From: Nodosilinea sp. E11 | GTDB taxonomy: Bacteria > Cyanobacteriota > Cyanobacteriia > Phormidesmidales > Phormidesmidaceae | Assembly: GCF_032813545.1 (NCBI RefSeq) | Contig: NZ_CP136520.1 | Coordinates: 4,520,001-4,584,000, forward strand | Length of the DNA: 64,000 nucleotides | Reading direction: 5' to 3' | Part shown: piece by piece, positions 35,202 to 42,924 of the stretch | Position numbering within the stretch: position 1 is the first letter of the stretch | Layout of the letters: each line of letters opens with the position of its first letter | The notes under the pieces: generated by a model | The model's input: only the letters and a program-made list of their open reading frames with translations | Database searches by the model: none | Told to the model about the DNA's origin: nothing | Translations under genes and position numbers: made by a program

Positions 35202-36143
35202 CTAGATCAGCTTAAGCTCTGGATACTGGGCCACCAGCTCATCGGCGCTGAGCGTGTCTCCCGACTTCTGTGGAGTCCACAGCACTTCTACCGCCAGCAG
35301 ATTTTCGCCCGACACGGCCCCAATCTGGTTTAAGGCCTGGCGCAGGTTATCAGACGAGTAGATCTCAGGTAGATCCAGCTTGCCCTGGGTCGCTACCACT
35401 ACCGTCGCCAGAATGTACTCACCAGGGAACTGATCGCTGTCACCGGTCAGCAGGGCCTTGGGCTCAGCCTGGGTAATTTGATTGTTGACGTTAGAAATGG
35501 TTTCTTCGCTGAACCGACTGCGGGCCGAGAGGGTATAGCGATTAAACTCTTGCTCGGCGCTAAGCAGGCGAGTTTGCTTGCCTTCGCTAGCGGCGTAGGC
35601 CCAGTAGTCGGGGTGGCGCAGCAACGCCAGGGTGGTTTCTTGCAGCAGTTTAGCCAACCCTTGAGAAGTGCCAGTATCGGCGGTGGTCGCCAACCGGTTG
35701 AGGTCGTCTTGCAAAGCGCGGGCCTCGGCCAGCAGGCCCACCTGAAGCTTGGTCACAGCCACTGGTGGGTTGCTGCCAGCGGGGGCAGCATAGTCATCTC
35801 CGGCGGTTGCCCCTCTAAAGCCGCGCACTACCACGTTGGCAATGGCAATAAAAATTAGCAGGGTAAACAACCCACCAAATCCTCCCCCAATGCCGATAAA
35901 CGGAAACAGGAAGGGGAAGCCAAACCCACCGCCAGGGTAGTAGCCGCCACCGCCGCCAGGGGCATAGGTGCGTGGGGTAGGGCTCATGCGCGGAGCCGGA
36001 GCCCGAAAGCTGCCGCCGCCCATGCGGCCCCCCGCTGCGGCCCAGGCCCCATCGGCAGAACCGAAGACCAAAACCAAGGCTAGTACTACCACCATCAAAG
36101 GCTTAAGCAGCGGCTTGAGGCGTCGAAATAAGTGTTTAACCAT
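35202..36143 (-). CDS. DUF1517 membrane protein
   Basis: 313 residues. A signal-like segment (about 12-36, ending near AWA) is followed by a Gly/Pro/Tyr-rich stretch with GGGSFRAPAPRMSPTPRTYAPGG (45-66 region), a membrane segment at about 88-108 (GGLFTLLIFIAIANVVV), and a soluble domain beginning VAVTKLQVGLLAEARALQDDLNRLA. This order is that of the DUF1517 family found in cyanobacteria and plastids of plants. Its biochemical function is not established to my knowledge. No operon partner. Confidence 0.85.
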   Translation of the reverse strand: MVKHLFRRLKPLLKPLMVVVLALVLVFGSADGAWAAAGGRMGGGSFRAPAPRMSPTPRTYAPGGGGGYYPGGGFGFPFLFPFIGIGGGFGGLFTLLIFIAIANVVVRGFRGATAGDDYAAPAGSNPPVAVTKLQVGLLAEARALQDDLNRLATTADTGTSQGLAKLLQETTLALLRHPDYWAYAASEGKQTRLLSAEQEFNRYTLSARSRFSEETISNVNNQITQAEPKALLTGDSDQFPGEYILATVVVATQGKLDLPEIYSSDNLRQALNQIGAVSGENLLAVEVLWTPQKSGDTLSADELVAQYPELKLI

Positions 36144-36276
36144 TGGGTAAAAACGGAATGCTAACGTGGAGTGCTGATGTCTTTAATTTAACGCGAAGTC
36201 TTTTGGCGACGGCAGCCAAAGGGAACAAATTGATGGCGGAAACCCGTACCAGCGTTTCTAAACCACCGCCCTTCGT

Positions 36277-36501
36277 CTAGCCGCCACCCACAATAGTGAC
36301 AATTTCGAGACGGTCATCGGGGCGCAAATGGGTCGTCTCCCACAGTTGGCGATGGAGAATTTCACCGTTGTACTCTACCGCCACCAGCCGAGGATTTAAG
36401 CCGAGAGACGTTAAAAAATCGGGCAGCAGGGTGCCAGAGACGCAGGGTTGCGAGGCTCCGTTAACCAAAATGTAAAATGTGTCGGTCGTGGGATCAAGCA
36501 T
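36277..36501 (-). CDS. thiS: sulfur carrier protein ThiS
   Basis: 74-residue ubiquitin-fold protein that delivers sulfur for the thiazole ring of thiamine. The C-terminus is IVTIVGGG, providing the diglycine end that is adenylated and thiocarboxylated. The N-terminal strand FYILVNGASQPC, then VAVEYNGEILHRQLW and LRPDDRLEIV, follow the usual pattern. It lies 122 bp downstream of thiE on the same strand, so they probably share a transcript. Confidence 0.92.
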   Translation of the reverse strand: MLDPTTDTFYILVNGASQPCVSGTLLPDFLTSLGLNPRLVAVEYNGEILHRQLWETTHLRPDDRLEIVTIVGGG

Positions 36502-36623
36502 GGCCAGAGGATAAAAGCTGACGGTTCTAGAGTTGGGGTGTGGTGGCTGGGTACGGAGTTTAGACGGTTTCGCTCACCCCTTACGCCTTGAGCCTACCAC
36601 CTTGAAGCAAAGAACCTTCTCCC

Positions 36624-37709
36624 CTAGGTAACCGGAGCGGCCACCTGGTGAAAGGTATGGCGGTGGTTGGTTTGGGCGGCAAAGTACTGGGCGATGAGGG
36701 TGGGGTTTTCGGCCTCAATAATGGCGCGTACTACCGCCACTCGCTCAGCACCAGCCTGAAGCACCTCGGCCAAATTTTCGGTGTTGATGCCGCCGATCGC
36801 ATACCAGGGTACAGTGGCATGTTCAGCGGCGTAGCGGACGTAGTCGAGACCGGCGGCAGCTTTGTCGGGCTTAGTGGGGGTGCTATATACCGGGCCGACG
36901 CCGATGTAGTCGGCTCCCTCGGCGATCGCCCGCTGCATTTCGTCGGGGTTGGTCGTCGAGCGACCAATGATGCGCTGGCTACCCAGTAGCTGGCGGGCCG
37001 TGGCAATGGGCAGATCGGTTTGGCCCAGGTGAACGCCATCGGCCCCTACCGCCAGGGCGAGATCGACGCGATCGTTGATCAAAAACAGCGCCCCGTAGCG
37101 GTGGCAGAGATCGTTGAGCTGCTGGGCCAACTCCAGCCGCAGGTGGTCGTCGGTGAGCTTGTCGCGATACTGCACCAAGGCTATACCACCTTGTAGGGCC
37201 GCTTCTACAACCGGCAAGAGGCGATCGCTGGGCGACGTCACCAGATAGGTCAATGCCTGCCGCAGCCGCTGCTGCCGATGGCCCCCCAAAATGTCGCTCT
37301 CTAGGGCATATATTTGGTAGCGCATAGCCTTACTACCCGCTGCCAACTCCTGGCGGTAGAGCTTGCCGTATTCTTCTAGGGTCCGCAAGGCCTCCTGCAC
37401 ACGGCAGAAGTTAGCTTGTAGCACCGCCATAACGCTCGTGCGTTCAGCTTCCTGGGGGTGGGTGAGGGCGGTGCCGGGGTCACCGGGGGTGTCACGGCAC
37501 AGGCGCAGTTCTGGGGCATGCCACTGGGCCAGGGTTTGGCGCAGATGCTTAAGCTGCTCAGTTTGGCCCGAGTTATTTAGCCCAAACCGACACCATTCTT
37601 CAATAATGCGCAGCCCCTCCCGGGCTCGATCGAGGTTGGCATCGAGAATGCGATAGACGGCAGCATCAGTAGGGGTGGGCAGCGCTGGCAGCCCAGGCAA
37701 CTCCGACAT
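36624..37709 (-). CDS. thiE: thiamine-phosphate synthase with N-terminal extension domain
   Basis: 361 residues. The C-terminal domain (about 150-350) is ThiE, which couples the pyrimidine and thiazole phosphates: VQYRDKLTD, LFLINDRVDLALAVGADGVHLGQ, IGRSTTNPDEMQRA, GADYIGVGPVYSTPTKP and YAIGGINTENLAEVLQAGAERVAVVRAI. The N-terminal domain (RILDANLDRAREGLRIIEEWCRF through MRYQIYALESDI) is the extension seen in cyanobacterial and some other ThiE proteins, of unclear function. The ATG at 37709 is chosen; a GTG at 37736 is also open. Confidence 0.93.
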   Translation of the reverse strand: MSELPGLPALPTPTDAAVYRILDANLDRAREGLRIIEEWCRFGLNNSGQTEQLKHLRQTLAQWHAPELRLCRDTPGDPGTALTHPQEAERTSVMAVLQANFCRVQEALRTLEEYGKLYRQELAAGSKAMRYQIYALESDILGGHRQQRLRQALTYLVTSPSDRLLPVVEAALQGGIALVQYRDKLTDDHLRLELAQQLNDLCHRYGALFLINDRVDLALAVGADGVHLGQTDLPIATARQLLGSQRIIGRSTTNPDEMQRAIAEGADYIGVGPVYSTPTKPDKAAAGLDYVRYAAEHATVPWYAIGGINTENLAEVLQAGAERVAVVRAIIEAENPTLIAQYFAAQTNHRHTFHQVAAPVT

Positions 37710-37791
37710 AGCAACAGCGGCACAAAGAACTTCCACATCCTAACAGGGAAGCGGGCCGGCAAAGGAGCGGGCAGTCGGGGACCCCAGAAAC

Positions 37792-37953
37792 CTATTTTTG
37801 CTGTTGCAAAATCTGCTGAATGCCTTTCACTGCCGGATCAGACTGCCAGACATCAAAGGTCTTCCAGGCAATAAAGCCAAAGCTGACCAGGGCCAGAATC
37901 GCCACCAGCGACGAGAAAAATCGAGTTACCGGATTGCCAGAGTCAAGGCGCAT
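37792..37953 (-). CDS. small membrane protein, 53 residues
   Basis: Too short for routine gene finding, but well supported: an ATG at 37953 is preceded by TTAGGAGTGG, a strong ribosome site. The product begins MRLDSGNPVTRFFSSLVAIL and contains one hydrophobic segment (SSLVAILALVSFGFIAW), then a short soluble tail ending in QQILQQQK. I do not recognise the family. It lies between ycf37 and thiE on the same strand. Such single-span proteins in cyanobacteria are often photosystem or membrane-complex accessory factors, but that is only a guess. Confidence 0.7.
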   Translation of the reverse strand: MRLDSGNPVTRFFSSLVAILALVSFGFIAWKTFDVWQSDPAVKGIQQILQQQK

Positions 37954-38114
37954 AAACCACTCCTAAGAACTAATGAGAGCAGAAAGAGGTAAATTCACCG
38001 TTGCAGGCACTGCCCGTAAAGCAGCCCCTAAGCTCTATATACCCTAAGTACAGATTTTTGTTGCATCCATTCTGTCAAAACGTCAACGCGCTATTCCTGC
38101 CCAAGCTAGCCAGG

Positions 38115-38651
38115 CTACTTCTCAGAGGCCACCATGCGCTTTTTCAAGGACACTGAGCGACGGCGGGCAGTGGTGTTGTTGGGTTCTAGGCTAAGGGCGG
38201 TTTCGTACATCTCGATCGCCTGGGTCATCAGCTGTTTGCGCTCGTAGCTATGACCTAGGTTGTTGAGGGCGGTGACGTACTCAGGCGAAATCTTCAGCGC
38301 CTCCTTGTAATTGCGAATCGCCAGGTCGTACTGGTCTTGGGCAAAGTAGGAGTAGCCTAGGGCGTTGTAGACCACGGCGGCGTTTTCAGTTTCGTCATCA
38401 CTCAGCTGTTTGATCGCCTGCTGGAGATAGAGGGCCGCCTGGGTGTAGAGCTTTTTGTCGAGCAGCAGGCTGCCTAGCTCGTAGTATTCCTGGGCAGTGC
38501 CCTTTTCTTTGGTCAGCCGCGATTGCAGCCGCCCCAGGGTGCTTTCAATGCGACGAGTTTTGATCACCTGGCGCACCACGAAAAAAGCGGCAACGCTCAG
38601 CAACGTCAGCAGAATACCCAGGTATATGAGGAGCAGGTTGCTGTTTTCCAT
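38115..38651 (-). CDS. ycf37: Ycf37-like TPR protein (photosystem I assembly)
   Basis: 178 residues. One N-terminal membrane segment (about 6-27) is followed by RRIESTLGRLQSRL and GTAQEYYELGSLLLDKKLYTQAALYLQQAIK, then TPR repeats AAVVYNALGYSYFAQDQYDLAIRNYKEALKI and YVTALNNLGHSYERKQLMTQAIEMYETAL. This layout matches Ycf37, a membrane-anchored TPR protein implicated in photosystem I accumulation in Synechocystis. Identification is by pattern and is fairly strong. It stands alone, 43 bp from the solute-binding protein gene on the same strand. Confidence 0.82.
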   Translation of the reverse strand: MENSNLLLIYLGILLTLLSVAAFFVVRQVIKTRRIESTLGRLQSRLTKEKGTAQEYYELGSLLLDKKLYTQAALYLQQAIKQLSDDETENAAVVYNALGYSYFAQDQYDLAIRNYKEALKISPEYVTALNNLGHSYERKQLMTQAIEMYETALSLEPNNTTARRRSVSLKKRMVASEK

Positions 38652-38694
38652 CCGATCTTGGTTCGCACTTGAGGACTAACCTATCTTGCCACGG

Positions 38695-39462
38695 CTAGGG
38701 CAACCCCCAAAAGGTTGCTCGATCTTCTAGCCAGCCGCTTTGGTGCCATTGGGTGACCGTGTGGCCAATTAAGCGGCGCAGTTCTGTGTACTGGGTGCCC
38801 TTAGGAAGGGCGATCGCCAGCGGCTCTGCCGACAGCACAGTGGGTACTAGGTAATAACCGCTGTGGTCTTGTTGCCAGCCCGTCAGCACCGTTACATCGC
38901 CAGCAAAGCCGTCGATTTGGCCGGTGCTCAGGCGATCGAACGCCTCCTGGTAGCTGGCGAGGGGGGTGAGCACCGCCTGGGGCAGTAAATAGCGCACCAC
39001 CGCTATGGTGCTTGCCCCCTGCAATACCCCCAGTCGCCGCCGTTGCAGAGTAGTAAGGCTGTGAAACTGTGGATCGCGCACCAATACCCCGGCCCCGTCT
39101 AGGTAGTAGGGGGGGCTAAAGCTAACCAAGCGCTGCCGCGCACTGGAGAGGGTTAACCCTGCGATCGCCACATCGGCACGGTCTTCGAGCACCGCAGGCA
39201 GGCGATCGCGGTTGGGCACCACGGTAAACTCGATCGCCTCTGGATCGGCAAAAATTGCCGCTGCCAACTCGCGGGCAATGTCGATCTCAAAGCCGACCAG
39301 TTCACCGTTGGCGTCGCGAAAACTCAGGGGCCGCCAACCTTCGCGCACGGCCACTACCAAATGCCCGCGATCGCGAATGGTTTCAAGATCCGCAGCAAAA
39401 ACTGGGAACACAGCTAACTGCGCCCCCAGCACTAAACCAAACCCAAGCCAATTTAATTGCAT
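38695..39462 (-). CDS. periplasmic solute-binding protein, family 3
   Basis: 255 residues. A Sec signal (about 1-23, ending FAADLE) precedes the SBP_bac_3 fold: TIRDRGHLVVAVREGWRPLSFRDANGELVGFEIDIARELA, then DVAIAGLTLSSARQRLVSFSPPYY and GVLQGAS. These proteins bind amino acids or similar small polar solutes for ABC importers, or act as sensors. No permease or ATPase gene is nearby, so it may serve a distant transporter. The frame extends to 39507; the ATG at 39462 gives the signal peptide at the N-terminus. Confidence 0.88.
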   Translation of the reverse strand: MQLNWLGFGLVLGAQLAVFPVFAADLETIRDRGHLVVAVREGWRPLSFRDANGELVGFEIDIARELAAAIFADPEAIEFTVVPNRDRLPAVLEDRADVAIAGLTLSSARQRLVSFSPPYYLDGAGVLVRDPQFHSLTTLQRRRLGVLQGASTIAVVRYLLPQAVLTPLASYQEAFDRLSTGQIDGFAGDVTVLTGWQQDHSGYYLVPTVLSAEPLAIALPKGTQYTELRRLIGHTVTQWHQSGWLEDRATFWGLP

Positions 39463-39600
39463 GACACCGCCGCGTCTCGACGATGACCTGCCCGTACCTC
39501 TAGGCAAATTCGAACTAAATACCGCCTAGGAGCGAACTGGGAATGCGACCCTAGAGGCCGATCGCAGCAATGCTCTGAGTAGGCATTTAGGGACGACACC

Positions 39601-39951
39601 TTAAGCCCGGTTGGCCACTTCAACCACTTTGGCAAACCCGTTGGGGTCTAGCACCGCCATTTGAGCCAGCATTTTGCGGTTGATATCGATATTGGCCTTT
39701 TTGAGCTGGCCAATCAGCTGGCTATAGCTCAAACCGTGCATGCGGGAGGCCGCATTGATGCGGGTAATCCACAGGCGACGGAAATCGCGCTTCCGGTTGC
39801 GGCGATCGCGATAGGCGTATCGCAATGCCTTCATCACCTGCTGATTGGCTGTGCGAAATAGCTTAGAGTGCGACCCCCTAAACCCTTTGGCAAGCTTGAG
39901 AATTTTGTTGCGGCGCTTGCGTGCTACGTTGCCGCGCTTGACACGTGCCAT
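39601..39951 (-). CDS. rplT: 50S ribosomal protein L20
   Basis: 116-residue ribosomal protein required for early 50S assembly. [30 protein letters not shown] and [21 protein letters not shown] are diagnostic. It is downstream of rpmI on the same strand with a 55 bp spacer, the standard L35-L20 order; infC is not adjacent, as is common in cyanobacteria. Confidence 0.98.
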   Translation of the reverse strand: MARVKRGNVARKRRNKILKLAKGFRGSHSKLFRTANQQVMKALRYAYRDRRNRKRDFRRLWITRINAASRMHGLSYSQLIGQLKKANIDINRKMLAQMAVLDPNGFAKVVEVANRA

Positions 39952-40006
39952 GACTGTTTAACCCTTGGACTATTTAAGTGACTGCTAACAGACTGAGCGC
40001 CTTTAC

Positions 40007-40204
40007 CTAGAGGTAGGGCAGCATGAGCTCCACATTGGGAGCGTCTTCTTCGGACACCACGGCGATCTTAGACAACCGAGAGCGTCGTTCAGCATTCTTA
40101 TGCTGCAACATGTGATTCTTAAACGCCTTACGACGCATAATTTTGCCGCTGCCGCTGCGGCGAAAGCGCTTAGCGGCGGCTTTGCGAGACTTAAGCTTGG
40201 GCAT
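40007..40204 (-). CDS. rpmI: 50S ribosomal protein L35
   Basis: 65 residues, very basic: [20 protein letters not shown] then HNMLQ-type helix ([17 protein letters not shown]). The frame is open to 40255, but the ATG at 40204 gives the conserved MPKLKS start. It is the first gene of the rpmI-rplT transcript. Confidence 0.97.
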   Translation of the reverse strand: MPKLKSRKAAAKRFRRSGSGKIMRRKAFKNHMLQHKNAERRSRLSKIAVVSEEDAPNVELMLPYL

Positions 40205-40232
40205 GGTTACCACAATTTCGACACAGTCTTTA

Positions 40233-40260
40233 ATAGTATCACGCCTACTCCGCATCCCAA
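40233..40260 (-). promoter_or_regulatory. predicted sigma-70 promoter of rpmI-rplT
   Basis: On the minus strand: -35 TTGGGA (40255-40260), 16-base spacer, extended -10 TGATACTAT with hexamer TACTAT at 40233-40238. This leaves a leader of about 20-25 bases before the rpmI start. It is a pattern match only. Confidence 0.45.
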
Positions 40261-40387
40261 AGAATTTCTCTCAGCAATGTCCTCATCGTGGGGCGCTAAC
40301 CTAGGTCACCAAGACCAGTTCAAAAAAAAAATTGCCAGAGGCTTGTCAAGATTGCCCTCTTGTCGCTACTATTAGTTCTGCACGTAA

Positions 40388-40459
40388 TCCTCAGTAGCTC
40401 AGTGGTAGAGCGGTCGGCTGTTAACCGATTGGTCGTAGGTTCGAATCCTACCTGGGGAG
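40388..40459 (+). tRNA. tRNA-Asn (GTT anticodon)
   Basis: A complete 72-base cloverleaf: acceptor stem TCCTCAG / CTGGGGA with discriminator G, D-arm GCTCAGTGGTAGAGC, anticodon stem GTCGG / CCGAT with loop CTGTTAA (anticodon GTT at 40420-40422), and T-arm GTAGG TTCGAAT CCTAC. The 3' CCA is not encoded. Confidence 0.97.
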
Positions 40460-40761
40460 TTTTCAAGTTACCTATGCCAAATCTTGGCTGAAGTAAGGCC
40501 TTAGCAAATTTCTGCTGCTTAAGGCGCTGGAGAGGTATTGCCTGGCGAATATCCTAGCGCCCTGAAATCTAAAGGAAACCTTAAACTCTGCGGGGCGCTG
40601 CGTATTTACTTCGAGGGAAAATCGGGGTCCTGCTTATAATTTATCCAGGAATTGTATTATTCCGACATCGCTCTTTACATTAGAATGCTAGGCTACTCAA
40701 AGCTTCGTGGCTTTCTGGTCTCTGGGCTGGTGACGTTTTAGGTTGTCAAGTTTAGTTGGTA
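40460..40761. other. intergenic region upstream of rpaA
   Basis: About 300 bases between tRNA-Asn and rpaA. The part from 40630 to 40690 is AT-rich and the likely promoter region. No small gene, repeat or clear operator is visible. Confidence 0.4.
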
Positions 40762-41475
40762 ATGCCTCGTATTCTCGTCATTGATGATGATCCGGCGATC
40801 GCCGAGCTTGTTTCCGTCAATCTGGAGATGGCAGGCTACGACGTTAATCAGGCTGGAGATGGCATCAAGGGTCAAGCCCTGGCGGTGCAACTGCTGCCAG
40901 ATCTGATCATGCTTGACCTCATGCTGCCTAAGGTAGACGGCCTTACCGTTTGCCAGCGGATTCGCCGCGATCGCCGCACCGCCGACATTCCGGTGCTCAT
41001 GCTTACAGCTCTGGGGCAAACCCAAGACAAAGTAGACGGCTTTAACGCTGGGGCCGATGACTATCTGACCAAGCCCTTCGAACTCGACGAAATGTTGGCC
41101 CGAGTGCGGGCCCTTTTGCGCCGCACCGATCGCATTCCCCAGGCGGCTAAGCACAGCGAAATTCTTAATTATGGCCCTCTGACTTTGATACCAGAGCGCT
41201 ATGAGGCCATTTGGTTTGACGGCACCGTTAAGCTCACCCACCTAGAGTTTGAGCTGCTGCACTGCCTACTACAGCGCCACGGACAGACAGTGTCACCCAG
41301 CCAAATTTTGCAAGAGGTGTGGGGCTACGAACCTAACGACGACATTGAAACCATTCGCGTACACGTACGGCATTTGAGAACTAAGCTAGAACCCGATCCT
41401 CGCCATCCCAAGTTTATTAAAACCGTCTACGGGGCTGGGTATTGCCTGGAGTTACCTGCCGCTGCCGCCATCTAG
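40762..41475 (+). CDS. rpaA: OmpR-family response regulator RpaA
   Basis: 237-residue master regulator of circadian output, the partner of the kinase SasA in Synechococcus. The sequence [20 protein letters not shown], the phosphoacceptor Asp52 in [13 protein letters not shown], and [20 protein letters not shown]-type linker ([18 protein letters not shown]) closely match RpaA as I remember it. The winged-helix domain has [21 protein letters not shown] and [18 protein letters not shown]. The ORF opens with a TTG six bases upstream, but the ATG is the known N-terminus. Followed by a long hairpin. Confidence 0.93.
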   Translation: MPRILVIDDDPAIAELVSVNLEMAGYDVNQAGDGIKGQALAVQLLPDLIMLDLMLPKVDGLTVCQRIRRDRRTADIPVLMLTALGQTQDKVDGFNAGADDYLTKPFELDEMLARVRALLRRTDRIPQAAKHSEILNYGPLTLIPERYEAIWFDGTVKLTHLEFELLHCLLQRHGQTVSPSQILQEVWGYEPNDDIETIRVHVRHLRTKLEPDPRHPKFIKTVYGAGYCLELPAAAAI

Positions 41476-41552
41476 CCATAACCACCCAGGAAACGGTTTC
41501 CCAGTCGTTGTCTAAGCAACCCTGTACCGACGGCTAGGTTGATGAAATAAAT

Positions 41553-41595
41553 CCAAACAGCCCCAGATCTTCACGAAGATCTGGGGCTGTTTGGG
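41553..41595. terminator. long hairpin between rpaA and META-domain gene
   Basis: About 20 paired bases: CCAAACAGCCCCAGATCTTC and its complement GAAGATCTGGGGCTGTTTGG around a very short loop. It sits between convergent genes and probably terminates both. The T/A-run is limited to three bases each side. Confidence 0.75.
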
Positions 41596-41640
41596 ACAGC
41601 AAGACCTGAGGCTATGCTTGCTCAAGTCCTGGAGTAGTGC

Positions 41641-42429
41641 TTAGTCGGCAGAAAACTGCATGGTGCCGCTATCAGAGGCCAGATCTACAAACAGGTCACC
41701 CCCCTGGAAGAAGTAAATGCCCGCATTGCCTAACGCTTCGACAAATTCACTGCCAATTGAACCCTCGGGGCAAGCGACGCGGGTGGTCGCAATGGGCTCT
41801 ACCTCTAGGCGGCGATCGTCAGCCAGCGAGAACTGACCCTGGCCCCGATTACAGTCAGCCTGCACCAGTAGAGTGCCATCTTCTAAAAACTCGGCGGTGT
41901 AGTTCTCCGGCGGGTCCGCAATCAGCAGCGTATCGTCGCTGAACTGGATCTGCTGAAGCTGCCAGACCGTACCAATCAGGGGAGGCGTAGGTGTGCCCGA
42001 AAACTGCATGGTGCCGCTGTCAAAGGCTAGGTCAATAAAAAGGTCGTCTCCCTGAAAGAAATAGAGGTTGGCGTTATTCATCGCCTGCAAAAACTGAGGT
42101 CCAATACTGCTCTCAGGGCAGGCTGCCAGGGTGGTTGGCCCCATCTGCACGCTGATCTGACTGTCGCCAGTTTCGGTAAAGGTCCCGATCGCGCGGTTGC
42201 AGTCGGCGCGCACAAACACCTGGCCGTCGTCGGCAAATTCAGCGGTGTAGTTTTGCGGTGGGTTAGCGGTCAACAGCGTGTCATCACTCATTTGAATTTG
42301 CTGGAGTTCCCACACAGTGCCAGTGAGGGGTGGCACTGCGGAGTCAGGGGTAGGAGCGACACAGGCCGTAGCGCTAGCCAAAGCCATAGCACCGGCCATA
42401 AGAGTCACAACAGAACGAGATAAACCCAT
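41641..42429 (-). CDS. lipoprotein with two META (HslJ-like) domains
   Basis: 262 residues. A lipoprotein signal ends in ASATAC with Cys23. Two similar repeats follow at about 34-145 and 150-262, each beginning LTGTVW/LIGTVW-ELQQIQ and containing DCNRxxGxF and ACPExSIGxxF. The META domain is known from E. coli HslJ and related envelope proteins; function is poorly understood. The internal identity is high (long stretches such as FFQGxDLFxDLAxDSGTMQFS), so the duplication is recent or under conversion. Confidence 0.88.
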   Translation of the reverse strand: MGLSRSVVTLMAGAMALASATACVAPTPDSAVPPLTGTVWELQQIQMSDDTLLTANPPQNYTAEFADDGQVFVRADCNRAIGTFTETGDSQISVQMGPTTLAACPESSIGPQFLQAMNNANLYFFQGDDLFIDLAFDSGTMQFSGTPTPPLIGTVWQLQQIQFSDDTLLIADPPENYTAEFLEDGTLLVQADCNRGQGQFSLADDRRLEVEPIATTRVACPEGSIGSEFVEALGNAGIYFFQGGDLFVDLASDSGTMQFSAD

Positions 42430-42924
42430 AGGATCACCACACTATTAGAAAAATACGCAAGTAAACATGTACCTTAATTGAGCCCTAATATTAATGGGTT
42501 TTAGGCACCGATAGGACTCGCATTTCAACAGAATAAAACGAATAGCCAGAATCGCAAAATTATATTTTTTAATCTAATTCTTGAGAAGATATATTCAAAT
42601 TTCTGTCAGTAAATTCCTATGGTTTTCATATTTTTATCTCTGCTGGACGACAACTGGATTTAACTAATAGCCTAGGCATAACCAGGCACAACCATTTCGG
42701 CTAGTTGGGTCAAAGAATATAATTTTAAAGGCAACGGTTTAACCTCTATGCCGCGAAGCCATAGCGAATTTCTCTAAGGGCCTCCCCGGTGGCGGTTTAG
42801 GGCAATAGGCGGCAACCCGCCTGAGAATAATCGTGAACACCGATCCTGCTGAGTGGGCTGCTTTTTTTACAATGCAACCATACGCGAATTTGTAGAGTAA
42901 TGAGCTGCCGGATCAGGTAACCCT
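42430..42924. other. intergenic region upstream of clpB
   Basis: 495 bases between the divergent META lipoprotein gene and clpB. The first 200 bases are strongly AT-rich. I see no CIRCE-type inverted repeat (TTAGCACTC-N9-GAGTGCTAA) and no clear repeat or small gene. Confidence 0.45.

Noticed and set aside
42430-42924. CIRCE/HrcA heat-shock operator upstream of clpB
   Set aside because: I looked for TTAGCACTC-N9-GAGTGCTAA and found nothing close to it.
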